64,000 nucleotides of DNA from Saccharibacillus sacchari DSM 19268 (lineage in GTDB: Bacteria > Bacillota > Bacilli > Paenibacillales > Paenibacillaceae), in NCBI RefSeq assembly GCF_000585395.1, contig NZ_KK073875.1:5384274-5448273 (forward strand), given 5' to 3'. Positions 1-8,269 of the stretch are shown here, piece after piece (position 1 is the first letter of the stretch; each line of letters starts with the position of its first letter). The position numbers were made by a program, and so were the translations under genes. The notes below the pieces were generated by a model. It made no database searches. It had not been told where the DNA came from and saw nothing but the letters and a program-made list of their open reading frames with translations.

Positions 1-1673
1 AGATCGCAGATTTCGGAAATTTCGTATTCGCCCGACAGCCCCAATGATCCGGCGCCGTTCAAACGCAAAGCGTTCCGATCCCGGTCATGCAGTCCTTCCA
101 GCTCTTCGGACCAGATGCCCAGCACTTTGCGCAACGGTCCGGGGAATCCGCCCAAGAAGCACAGATCGGTCTCGTTCACGATGCCCGACCAATACGTGAC
201 CACCAAAGTACCGCCGTTTTCGACGAACTTTTCCAGCCTTTCTCCGACGCCTTCGCGTACCATGTACAACATCGGAGCCACGATCAACTTATACTTGGAA
301 AAATCGACATCCATACTGATTACGTCCGTCGGCACGCCGAGCTTCCACAGCGCTTCGTGATGCTTTTGCGCGGTCTCCTCATACTTGACGCCCTTGTTGC
401 GAGGTCCTTGCGAGTCGTTGACCGCCCAGCGGTTTTCCCAATCGAAGATCACGGCGGCTTCCGCAGGCACGGACGTCCCGACGATCCGGTCCATGCCTTC
501 GAGCGCCCGACCTACGTCCGTAACGTCCGAGAACACGCGGGTATGCTCATGACCCACATGATCGACTACCGCGCCATGCAGCTTTTCGCTCGAACCTCGG
601 CTTTTGCGCCATTGGAAATATTGCACGCTATCCGAACCATGCGCCACGGCTTGCAGAGAAGACAGCAGGTGCATGCCCGGACGCTTGAGCTTGCTCACGT
701 CCTGCCAGTTGGTCAAGCTCGGCGTGCTCTCCATCAGCAAGAACGGACGGCCCCCTTTGATCGAACGCACGATGTCGTGCATCATGGCGATCTTCGCCGC
801 TTGATTGGAATCTTCGTCGGCGTCATGCCAGGTCGGGTAGCTGTCCCATGAAACGAAATCAAGCGCATCGGCGAACTTCCAGTAATCCAATCCCTCATAA
901 AACTCCATGAAGTTGGTCGTTACCGGAAGATCGGGATTGATCTCGCGCAGCGGCGCCGTCTCGTGATTGATAAAATCGACCGTGCGCTGCGTAATGAACC
1001 GGCGCCAATCCAGGTTCATGGCGTGCACCTGCGTCTCGCCGTGCGGCGCCGGAGACTCCACTTGCGACCAATCCGTCACCGTATGGCTCCAGAACGTCGT
1101 CCACCACGCATGGTTCAGTTCGTCCAGCGTACCGTACTTGTTTTGCACGAATTTGCGGAACTCCGCTTGACACAATTCGCAATGGCAGTCGCCGCCGAAT
1201 TCGTTGGAGATATGCCACCCGATAACGGCCGGATGATCCGAATAGCGCTCGGCCAACTTGCGGTTGATGATTCCCGTCTTCTCGCGGTACGCCGGCGACG
1301 TCGGACAATGGTTATGCCGGAATCCGAACAGATTGCGGACGCGGTTCTGCTCGGTGCGCAGCACCTCCGGGTACTTCTGCGCCAACCAAGCCGGACGCGC
1401 CGCGCTCGGCGTGGCGAGCAGCGCATAAATGCCGTTTGCCGCAAAACGATCCAGCACCTGGTCCATCCATTCGAACGTGAACACGCCTTCTTCGGGTTCG
1501 AGCATGGCCCACGAGAAAATCCCGACGGACATCACATTACACTTCGCCAGTTTCATCAAACGGATATCTTCTTCCAACACTTCCGGGTAACGGAGCCACT
1601 GCTCCGGATTATAGTCGGCTCCATGCAGCATATGAGGCACCTTTTCGCTCACGGGCGGGTAAACATACGTCAA
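1..1673 (-). CDS. GH42 beta-galactosidase, C-terminal part outside the window
   Basis: Hydrolyses terminal beta-galactosides, probably on short galacto-oligosaccharides taken up by the transporter encoded upstream. I translated the minus strand directly; 557 codons are visible and the frame is open to base 1. The GH42 TIM barrel is clear: a GADYNPEQW start, general acid/base Glu about residue 158 in HISNEFGG, and nucleophile Glu about 315 in LLMESTPS. Four Cys (about 123, 163, 165, 168) match the family zinc cluster. Residues from about 400 on look like the trimerisation domain. The start is a TTG at 1673, ten bases after AAGGAG; an in-frame GTG at 1682 lies too close to it. No signal peptide, so cytoplasmic. 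It is the last gene of the YesMN/ABC locus and is separated from the permeases by two large hairpins. Long plus-strand ORFs over it are antisense shadows. Confidence 0.95.
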   Translation of the reverse strand, partial: MTYVYPPVSEKVPHMLHGADYNPEQWLRYPEVLEEDIRLMKLAKCNVMSVGIFSWAMLEPEEGVFTFEWMDQVLDRFAANGIYALLATPSAARPAWLAQKYPEVLRTEQNRVRNLFGFRHNHCPTSPAYREKTGIINRKLAERYSDHPAVIGWHISNEFGGDCHCELCQAEFRKFVQNKYGTLDELNHAWWTTFWSHTVTDWSQVESPAPHGETQVHAMNLDWRRFITQRTVDFINHETAPLREINPDLPVTTNFMEFYEGLDYWKFADALDFVSWDSYPTWHDADEDSNQAAKIAMMHDIVRSIKGGRPFLLMESTPSLTNWQDVSKLKRPGMHLLSSLQAVAHGSDSVQYFQWRKSRGSSEKLHGAVVDHVGHEHTRVFSDVTDVGRALEGMDRIVGTSVPAEAAVIFDWENRWAVNDSQGPRNKGVKYEETAQKHHEALWKLGVPTDVISMDVDFSKYKLIVAPMLYMVREGVGERLEKFVENGGTLVVTYWSGIVNETDLCFLGGFPGPLRKVLGIWSEELEGLHDRDRNALRLNGAGSLGLSGEYEISEICD

Positions 1674-1714
1674 TGTTGTCACTCTCCTTAAAAATGGTGG
1701 GGGGATTGGGGATT

Positions 1715-1872
1715 GGCGGTTGGGTGGCGCTACGGACAAAGGGGGCTTCGATCGCTGTTGAAAACCGATTCCCTCTGATTGTGTAAAACATTGCTGGGGG
1801 TAGGGAATCCATTTTCAAAGGCGAGCGCTGGCGCTTCTTCGCCTCCCTTTGTCCTCCGCTTGGGCAACCGCC
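1715..1872. repeat. Intergenic hairpin repeat, copy 1
   Basis: Long imperfect hairpin in the 700-base gene-free stretch upstream of the GH42 gene. Outer arms GGCGGTTG / CAACCGCC, then GGACAAAGGG / CCCTTTGTCC, then an inner stem pairing about 1760-1775 with 1801-1816 (GATTCCCT / AGGGAATC). It is a divergent member of the family described at 2203-2349 and 26653-26813. The rest of 1880-2200 is AT-rich with nothing I can name. Confidence 0.65.
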
Positions 1873-2202
1873 GGGGTGGGGGTAAAAGGTCAAAAGCAAA
1901 GATCAAAAGAAAAAATCCAGTACGAAGATCAAGTATGAAGATCAAGTACTAAAGAATACTTACAAAGATTAGTCATGCAAGAATATAACGAATCGGTTAA
2001 AGATCATCCCAGTCTAAACCTTCGCTTCATTTCTAATAATATCCTTTAATATCACTCAATATCTGCTAACATCATTCCTACTTCACCTTCGAGCTTCCCT
2101 TCAAAACCAGCTGTTGTTCGTCTGTCTCTGGCGAATAACAGCCCTGCCCCTCCCTTAGAGGCGAGGGGCAAGGCTGAATGAGTCCTCCGTTTTCCAGCGC
2201 GC

Positions 2203-2349
2203 CCTTCGCAAAAGCAGCGCGCACGTGCGTACCAGCGGAGGGGTGAAGGGTCTGAGGTCGCCTTTGAACGCCAGTGAGACAGCGACCGAAGACTCTTCAC
2301 CCCGCAGCGCCCCCGTACGCACGAACCCCGCGCCCTCCTTTTGCGAAGG
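2203..2349. repeat. Intergenic hairpin repeat, copy 2
   Basis: A 147-base hairpin beginning 28 bases beyond the stop of the LplC-type permease gene. Outer arms CCTTCGCAAAAG / CTTTTGCGAAGG are a perfect 12 bp pair. Inside are GTGCGTAC / GTACGCAC, then GGGGTGAAG / CTTCACCCC, then GGTCGC / GCGACC around the family consensus CTTTGA and GAGACAGCG. It may end or stabilise the transporter mRNA, but no clear U tract follows. Confidence 0.75.
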
Positions 2350-2377
2350 CAAGCGCGGAATCCCGAGCGACGTTCGG

Positions 2378-3256
2378 TCAGCCTTTCACCGAGCCCACCG
2401 TCATACCTTTGACGAAATATTTTTGCAGGAACGGGTACACGATCAGGATCGGAGCGCTGCCGATAAAGATCTGGGCGGCTTTGACCGTGGTTTGCGAGAT
2501 AAGTTCCATCTCTTTCGGATTCACGCTCATGGAGCTCATGTCCTGCTGAATGATGACCGTTTGCAGGAACGTTGCCAGCGGGAAGTCTTTGGCGTTGTTC
2601 AGGTACAGCAAACCATCGAACCAGGAGTTCCAGTGGAACACCATGCTGAACAGCGCAACGGTGGCGATCGAAGGGAGCGAGATCGGCAGGAAGATGCTGA
2701 ACAGCGTCCGAAAATGTCCGGCTCCGTCGATCAGCGCGGCTTCTTCCAGCTCTTTCGGAATGCCGCGGAAGAAGTTCAGCATCAGGATGACCAAGAAGGT
2801 GTTAACCGCGCCTGGCAGGACCAATACCCAGAACGAGTTGATCAGGCCGAGCTTTTGAATCACGATGTAGAACGGAACCAAGCCACCGTTGAAAATCATG
2901 CTGAAGACGAAAATCCAAGAGTAGACGTTGCGGCCTTTGAATACGCTGTTTTCCTTGGACAATGCGTAGGAAGCCAGGAACGTGATCAGCAGCGTGATCG
3001 CCGTGCCGACGACGGTACGCATGACGGATACCCATAACGAGTGCAGGAACAGCGGATTGGCGGCAGTCTTTTTATACGCTTCGAGCGAAAATCCTACCGG
3101 CCAAAGTCCGACCAGATTGGCATCGGCCGCGGCTTTGGTACTGAACGATACGGCCAGCACGTGCACGAGCGGAATGATGCAGAGTACGGCAAGGAAGATC
3201 AGAAAAATCGTATTGAAGACGTTGAATATGCGATAACCTGTCGTTTTATGATACAT
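2378..3256 (-). CDS. Carbohydrate ABC transporter permease (LplC/COG0395 type)
   Basis: Inner-membrane permease of a CUT1-type oligosaccharide importer. 292 residues, normal for the family. About six hydrophobic segments are visible, from residue 13 on, and the cytoplasmic EAA loop that contacts the ATPase is present near residues 190-210 (ELEEAALIDGAG). ATG start at 3256. It follows the other permease gene by 51 bases and forms a transporter with it and the binding protein at 4383-6071. No ATP-binding protein is encoded in the locus; in Bacillota such systems commonly borrow a shared MsmX-type ATPase, which is an inference here. The gene is followed by a long hairpin repeat at 2203-2349. The substrate is not known from sequence, but the GH42 enzyme next door suggests galactosyl oligosaccharides. 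Confidence 0.93.
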   Translation of the reverse strand: MYHKTTGYRIFNVFNTIFLIFLAVLCIIPLVHVLAVSFSTKAAADANLVGLWPVGFSLEAYKKTAANPLFLHSLWVSVMRTVVGTAITLLITFLASYALSKENSVFKGRNVYSWIFVFSMIFNGGLVPFYIVIQKLGLINSFWVLVLPGAVNTFLVILMLNFFRGIPKELEEAALIDGAGHFRTLFSIFLPISLPSIATVALFSMVFHWNSWFDGLLYLNNAKDFPLATFLQTVIIQQDMSSMSVNPKEMELISQTTVKAAQIFIGSAPILIVYPFLQKYFVKGMTVGSVKG

Positions 3257-3307
3257 GCGGTTCCCTCTTTCCCCGAAAGACGACCGCGCGATCGCGCGGC
3301 ATCCGGA

Positions 3308-4198
3308 TTAGAAAATGCGATACCCGGCCCATTTGTAGGCGAGACGGTACGAGATCAGGATCAGGACCATGCTAATGACCGATTTGAACAATCCGATAGC
3401 GGTACCGAAGCCCATTTCCCCGTTGAGGATGGCGGTGCGGTACACGAAGGTATCGATGATATCGCCTTTTTCGTACACGAGCGGATTGTACAGGTTGAAG
3501 ATTTGGTCGAAGCCAGCGTTAAGCACGTTGCCGAGCGCGAGCGTACCGACGACCATCAGGATCGGGATCAGCGAAGGAACGGTAATGTGCAGCGTTTGCT
3601 TCAAGCGGGTCGCGCCGTCGATCTCGGCCGCTTCGTACTGCGACGGGTCGATGCCCGCCAGCGCGGCGAGGAAGATGATCGTGCTGTAGCCGAATTCTTT
3701 CCAGATGTCCGACACGATGACGGTGAAGCGGAACCAGTCGTTATCGCCGAGGAAGAAATACGGTCCGAGCCCGAAGACTCCCAGCACCCGGTTGACCAGA
3801 CCGCCGGTTGCGAGCAAGTCGATCAGAATGCCGCCGAGGATAACCCACGACAGAAAGTGAGGCAGATAAACGAGCGTCTGAATGCCGCGTTGGAGAGCCG
3901 TTTTGCGAATTTCGTTCAGCAGAATGGCGAACACGAACGGGACGATCAGGTTGAAGACTAATTTCAGAACGGCGATAAACAGCGTATTCCAGATAACTTG
4001 AACGCTGTCCTCGCGCTCGAACAGGTAACGGAAGTTATCCAGCCCGACCCACTCGGAGCCGCTGATGCCCAGCCACGGCTTGTAATCCTGAAACGCCATC
4101 ACGATGCCGCCCATCGGGATGTAGCTGAAGATAATCAGGAAGATCATTGCCGGCAGCAGCATCACGTGGAACGGCCAGGTTTTTTTTAATGTTTTCAA
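3308..4198 (-). CDS. Carbohydrate ABC transporter permease (LplB/COG4209 type)
   Basis: Partner permease of the same oligosaccharide importer. 296 residues with about six transmembrane segments; the first follows a short KTWPF N-terminus, as is usual for LplB/YtcP proteins. The EAA loop appears as EYEAAEIDGATR near residue 187. ATG start at 4198 is preceded by GGAGGAG. In gene order it follows the solute-binding protein after a 184-base gap with two stem-loops, and precedes the LplC-type permease. This binding protein / LplB / LplC order is typical of Paenibacillus sugar loci controlled by YesMN-like pairs. A long plus-strand ORF across it is antisense and not considered real. Confidence 0.93.
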   Translation of the reverse strand: MKTLKKTWPFHVMLLPAMIFLIIFSYIPMGGIVMAFQDYKPWLGISGSEWVGLDNFRYLFEREDSVQVIWNTLFIAVLKLVFNLIVPFVFAILLNEIRKTALQRGIQTLVYLPHFLSWVILGGILIDLLATGGLVNRVLGVFGLGPYFFLGDNDWFRFTVIVSDIWKEFGYSTIIFLAALAGIDPSQYEAAEIDGATRLKQTLHITVPSLIPILMVVGTLALGNVLNAGFDQIFNLYNPLVYEKGDIIDTFVYRTAILNGEMGFGTAIGLFKSVISMVLILISYRLAYKWAGYRIF

Positions 4199-4244
4199 AC
4201 GCTTCTCCTCCTTCGATTACTGAAAAAGGGCATGGGAAAGCAAA

Positions 4245-4273
4245 GGCCGCAGGGAAGGTCTCCCCCTGCCGCC
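4245..4273 (-). promoter_or_regulatory. Intercistronic stem-loop
   Basis: GGCCGCAGGG / CCCTGCCGCC with a short loop, between the binding-protein gene and the permease genes. Together with the stem-loop at 4332-4365 it probably limits read-through or protects the upstream mRNA, giving more binding protein than permease. The function is inference; the pairing is seen. Confidence 0.5.
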
Positions 4274-4331
4274 TTCGATTTCCGCGGCTGCCGCAGAACG
4301 CTTTGGTGTTTGTTGACGATTCCGCGCTGCG

Positions 4332-4365
4332 TTCGGCTCGAGTGTTCAACACCGTGCGAGCCGAA
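4332..4365 (-). promoter_or_regulatory. Intercistronic stem-loop after binding-protein gene
   Basis: TTCGGCTCG / CGAGCCGAA arms located 17 bases beyond the stop of the solute-binding protein gene. No T tract follows in the direction of transcription, so it looks more like a partial terminator or an mRNA 3'-end stabiliser than a full stop. Confidence 0.55.
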
Positions 4366-4382
4366 CGATCGCGGATCGAAGC

Positions 4383-6071
4383 TTATTTTTTAACCTGGTC
4401 GTACCATGCGTTGACTTCCGTCGTGATCTGGTCGCCGCCGCCCGCTTTCCAAGTGCTTACGAATTCGTCGAAAGCATCAGCCGTTTTTTTGCCGTAGATG
4501 ATTTCGTTGAACGTTTGGTTTTCCATTTTGTTCAGATAGTCCATTTTGCTCTTCATCGTTTCGGTCGTCGGACCGGAGAACATGTTTTTGTACGAGATAG
4601 CATCCTGCTTCAACAGAACCTGAGCCGCGGCCGGCGTTTCTTTGCCGTAGTTGACCGCTACGTCTTTTTCCAGCTTGGTCTTCGGTTCGTTGCCTTCGGC
4701 CAGGCTTTGCAGAGCTTTCATCTGAGCATCCGGGATACGGGCGCCGTCGCGAACGAGCAGGTAACGCACCACGTTTACGTAACCGCCGTCGATCTCTTCG
4801 ATCGGAAGCTGTTTGCCGTCGGCATCGAGCTGGTAATCATAGCCTGCGAACAGGCCGTTGTCGTACTGGCTGCCCGGTTCCGGGTTGGCGTAGTTGTCGA
4901 ACAGATAGTTTTGGTAAGTGAAGAACGCTTCAGGGTGTTCCATGCCTTTTTTGATCAGCGTCACGCCGTTGGTGAACTGCGTGCCGTGTCTCATTGCTTT
5001 ACCGTCCGGTCCGGCCGGGATTTCGATCGGAGCCCAAACGGCGTCAGGCGAGTTTTGCACCGTGTCTTTCAACGGCCAGCCGCTCATCCAGTAAGGTCCG
5101 GGAATGATGCCCGCCGTGCCTGCAACGGCCGGTTCTGCGGTTTTGTTTTCGTCCCACAGCGCGGCTTCTTGCGGAATGTAGCCTTTTTTCAGCCAATCGC
5201 TCAGCTTTTGCAGACCTTCTTTCATCCCTGGTTGGATCGAGCCGTAGGCGAGTTTGCCGTCCGCGTCGACATTCCATTGCTGCGGCAGCGTGCCGTAAGC
5301 GCCGAAGATCCAGGACGGATCGCCCATCCAGGTGTTCATCGAGGTCTTGAAGCCGATGCTCAAAGGAACGACTTGATCCGGGGAAAGGCCGTCCGGATTT
5401 TGGTTTTTGAACGCGTCCATGACTTTTTCCATCTCGTCGATCGTGGTTGGAGCTTTCAGGTTCAGCTTATCCAGCCAGTCTTGGCGAATCCAGAGCAGAT
5501 AGTCGTGGTTGTAGGCGTAATCGAGGACAGGGATGCCCATCTTTTTGCCGTCTCTCATATAAGCGTTCCAGACGTTAGGATCTTGGTCGATCGCGGCTTT
5601 CCAAGTGTCGGAAGCGTATTTGTCGAACAGCGGTCCGACTTCTTCGTACATGCCGGAGTCGATCAGATCCTGCGCGATTTGGTTGTCGGCCGTGCCGATC
5701 GTCAGAATATCCGGCATTTCTTGCCCGGACGACATTGCGAGACGCAGCTTGGTGCCGAATGCGCCGTTGGTGTCGGTTACCGACCAGAGCGACTTGATGT
5801 CGATGCCGAATTGGTCTTTAGCCCATTTGGTTGCGACGCTATTTTCGATCGTTTCGCCGTTTTTGAAAGTCAGTGTCGGATCCACGCCCCAAGCGGTCGA
5901 GATCGTCACGGGCGGATCGTATTTTTCTTTGTATACGTTTTCAGCGCTTGGCGTCGCACTTGCCGCGCTTTCGTCTGTTTTGCCTCCGCCGGAACATCCT
6001 GCGAGTGTCGTAGCCAGCATAGCGCCAGCAGCCAAGAGCGGCAGCCATCTTTTGCGGGATATCGCTTTCAT
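4383..6071 (-). CDS. Extracellular solute-binding lipoprotein (LplA type)
   Basis: Captures the oligosaccharide outside the cell for the two permeases downstream. 562 residues, the long class of binding protein typical of LplA/YtcQ. Signal peptide with positively charged start (MKAISRKRW), hydrophobic core and lipobox LAGC with lipidated Cys26, followed by a Gly/Ser/Ala-rich linker and the bilobal binding fold. ATG at 6071 with AGGGGG upstream. A TATAAT hexamer lies about 35 bases upstream of the start, but I could not find a convincing -35. The large plus-strand ORF (4515-6179) is an antisense shadow. Expression probably depends on the YesMN-like pair transcribed just upstream. Confidence 0.94.
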   Translation of the reverse strand: MKAISRKRWLPLLAAGAMLATTLAGCSGGGKTDESAASATPSAENVYKEKYDPPVTISTAWGVDPTLTFKNGETIENSVATKWAKDQFGIDIKSLWSVTDTNGAFGTKLRLAMSSGQEMPDILTIGTADNQIAQDLIDSGMYEEVGPLFDKYASDTWKAAIDQDPNVWNAYMRDGKKMGIPVLDYAYNHDYLLWIRQDWLDKLNLKAPTTIDEMEKVMDAFKNQNPDGLSPDQVVPLSIGFKTSMNTWMGDPSWIFGAYGTLPQQWNVDADGKLAYGSIQPGMKEGLQKLSDWLKKGYIPQEAALWDENKTAEPAVAGTAGIIPGPYWMSGWPLKDTVQNSPDAVWAPIEIPAGPDGKAMRHGTQFTNGVTLIKKGMEHPEAFFTYQNYLFDNYANPEPGSQYDNGLFAGYDYQLDADGKQLPIEEIDGGYVNVVRYLLVRDGARIPDAQMKALQSLAEGNEPKTKLEKDVAVNYGKETPAAAQVLLKQDAISYKNMFSGPTTETMKSKMDYLNKMENQTFNEIIYGKKTADAFDEFVSTWKAGGGDQITTEVNAWYDQVKK

Positions 6072-6264
6072 GTTGTTTCCCCCTTGTTTCGTCTACCTTG
6101 CCTCTTTATTATAGGGGCGGATCGCGGGGCGGCCTATGTCGCGATTGCAACATTCCTGCACCTTTGGCAAGCAAGGTGAAGAATGGTTGTTCCGATTAAT
6201 CAAGTTCGGGGCGAGTGCAGCAGCCGTTCAAAATAAAGAAACTCCCGCGCCAATTTTCGAGAGG

Positions 6265-6470
6265 CGGTTGTAACGGATCGCATATCCGTTACACGTCTGT
6301 TTTGCTCGCTTTTGCGAATATAGCGGATCGTGGAGACACTTAGAAGTCGAAATGCAATAAAATCAGTGGGAAAATCGACTTTTTATCCCGCTAAGCGTCG
6401 TCTCGTTCCGTTAAAAATCATGAAGCTTCGATTTTCGGCTTTAAGCGTTGTGTCGATCCGTTAGAAATGG
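6265..6470. repeat. Cluster of small inverted repeats
   Basis: Within the 515-base gap between the binding-protein and regulator genes. A palindrome GTAACGGAT / ATCCGTTAC sits at about 6270-6292. It is followed by three related units of about 25 bases: one forward (near 6321, with GCGGATCGTGGAGACA) and two reversed (near 6390 and 6440, ending CGTTCCGTTA and CGATCCGTTA). Opposite-facing units could pair. No coding potential seen. Confidence 0.5.
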
Positions 6471-6538
6471 GACGGAAGAGAACATGCGAAGTTGAAGGTT
6501 GTTGTTTGCATGTTTGAAGGCAAGACCGTCGTTGAAAC

Positions 6539-6587
6539 AAACGGAGGCGAAGAAAAGGGTGTGCCCTCCTTTTCTTCGCCTCCGTTT
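6539..6587 (-). terminator. Rho-independent terminator of the yesN-like gene
   Basis: A perfect 20 bp stem: AAACGGAGGCGAAGAAAAGG at 6539-6558 pairs with 6568-6587, loop 9 bases. The stem begins within the stop codon of the response regulator gene. A T-rich stretch (GTTTGTTTC) follows on the minus strand. It separates regulator from transporter transcription. Confidence 0.85.
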
Positions 6588-8242
6588 CAGCTATCTCTAA
6601 ATTCATTCGGCGTCATGCCGTATTGTTTTTTGAACATCTTGCTGAAATACTGCGGATTCTGGTAACCCAACTCGCTCGTAATCTCATAAATCTTTTTCCC
6701 CGAATTTTTCAGCAGATGAGCGGCGCGTTCCATGCGCATGCGGATGATATAATCGCCCAACGCTTCGCCGGTTTCGGCTTTGTAGATTTTCGACAGGTAT
6801 ACGGGATGCAGATACACTTGATCGGCCAGCGTTTTGACGGACAGGTCGCCGTCCAACCCGGTGCCGACCAGTTGGCGGACGCGGCTGACGACTTTGCTGC
6901 GGCCGTCGCCCGCTCCGGCCGAAGTTTGTTCGGCCAAGCCGTCTAGCAACCGAAGTCCCCAGGTTCGCAGGCGCTGCGGCTGTTGAACCAGGCCGCGCGC
7001 CAATACGGGATCGAAGCCTTCTTCGCCGCCCAACTCGCCTACGGGCTGGCCTTCGCGGTGCGAGATAAACAGGAACGCGTTGGTCATCCACAAATAAATC
7101 TCGTACATCGGCGGACCGGCCAAGCCGGCCCGTTCCGCCGCGTCGAATACACCGGAGATTTTTGTTCGGACTTCGTCCCACTGATGCGATTCCAGCAGAT
7201 GCAGCAGCGTAGGCGGCGCGTACATCAACTCGGTGACGCTGCCCCGGCCTTCGGTTGCGGGCGAAAGCGCATCGGATACCGAAGCTCCCGAAGCCGCGGC
7301 TTGCGGATCGACGTACACGGTTCGTCCGCTGTTTCCGGCCGCATACAGCGAACCGAGCGTGCGCCGGTAAGCCGCTCCCGGATGGCTGCCGCCAAGTTCG
7401 AACACGGTGGATACCGAGAGCGAAATTTCCCCTTTTAAATACAACCGCACATGCTCTTGCAGCTTCTCCAAACGCAGGTCGAGACCGCGCGCGGTCTGCT
7501 CCAATGTAGGCTCGCCACCGGAATCGCCTGGCTGAAGCAGCAGGACGAGACAGCCGTGCGGACCGCTTCCGTACCACAGCGGCTGACCGCGCAGCACCTC
7601 TTCGGCAATGTTGCCCGCTGCGAAGTCCATCAATTCCAACGAAGACTCATCCATTGTCGCAAAGCGACCTTCCAGACGAGCCAACAGCATGAGCGTAGGC
7701 CGTCCGGCTTGCAACGGCAGCTCGTACGCGCGAAGCTGCTCGCTAAGCGCTTGCGGATTCATTTCCCGCCCCAGCAGCAGCTCATGCAGCAGGTTTTCCC
7801 GCAGCACTTTGTAATCCGATTTCCGGCTGTACAGCAAGCGGTGAACCTTATCAAACTCGTCCCACTCTTCCCGCAGCGAATCGAGAGCTTCGGACACGGC
7901 CGCGACAAACTCGTCATCGTCCACCGGCTTCAGCACGTAATCGCTCGCCCGCAGCTGAAGCGCCTTTTTCGCATACGTAAAATCACTGTGCCCGGTCAGC
8001 AAAATGCAGCGTACCCCCGGCCAACGCCGACCGATCTCTTCGATCAGTTGAAGCCCGTCCATGCCCGGCATCCGAATATCGGTAACGACCAGGTCGATCG
8101 CTTCCTCTTCCATAATCGCCAGCGCCTCCGCTCCCGAAGCGGCGCGGCGTACCGTACTGACTCCGATCTCTTCCCAAGGAATCGTCAGCTCCAAACTTTC
8201 CGTTACATAAGTCTCGTCATCCACGAGCAGCACTTCGATCAT
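6587..8242 (-). CDS. Response regulator, CheY + AraC type (YesN-like)
   Basis: Transcription factor that likely activates the adjacent sugar transporter and GH42 genes after phosphorylation by the kinase encoded just upstream. 551 residues. Receiver domain at residues 1-125 with the acidic pair in LLVDDE, phospho-acceptor Asp55 in VVTDIRMPG, and a conserved Lys in VLKPV. A long variable middle region covers about 140-440. The C-terminal AraC/XylS double helix-turn-helix covers about 455-551, ending with the signature GYQNPQYFSKMFKKQYG. ATG at 8242 with AAAGGAG upstream; 27 bases from the kinase stop, so one operon. Such YesN proteins in Paenibacillus usually regulate their neighbouring ABC operon. 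Confidence 0.94.
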   Translation of the reverse strand: MIEVLLVDDETYVTESLELTIPWEEIGVSTVRRAASGAEALAIMEEEAIDLVVTDIRMPGMDGLQLIEEIGRRWPGVRCILLTGHSDFTYAKKALQLRASDYVLKPVDDDEFVAAVSEALDSLREEWDEFDKVHRLLYSRKSDYKVLRENLLHELLLGREMNPQALSEQLRAYELPLQAGRPTLMLLARLEGRFATMDESSLELMDFAAGNIAEEVLRGQPLWYGSGPHGCLVLLLQPGDSGGEPTLEQTARGLDLRLEKLQEHVRLYLKGEISLSVSTVFELGGSHPGAAYRRTLGSLYAAGNSGRTVYVDPQAAASGASVSDALSPATEGRGSVTELMYAPPTLLHLLESHQWDEVRTKISGVFDAAERAGLAGPPMYEIYLWMTNAFLFISHREGQPVGELGGEEGFDPVLARGLVQQPQRLRTWGLRLLDGLAEQTSAGAGDGRSKVVSRVRQLVGTGLDGDLSVKTLADQVYLHPVYLSKIYKAETGEALGDYIIRMRMERAAHLLKNSGKKIYEITSELGYQNPQYFSKMFKKQYGMTPNEFRDS

Positions 8243-8269
8243 GATGAGGACTCCTTTCTTTTTTAAAAA

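Noticed and set aside
87-1691. Several plus-strand and shifted minus-strand frames at the left edge
   Set aside because: The true gene is the GH42 frame open to base 1, with both catalytic Glu and the zinc Cys in order.
4515-6179. 554-codon plus-strand open frame
   Set aside because: Antisense to the LplA-type binding protein, whose lipobox and family features are unmistakable.
6265-6470. CRISPR-like repeats
   Set aside because: Units are few, in mixed orientation, unevenly spaced and without cas genes.
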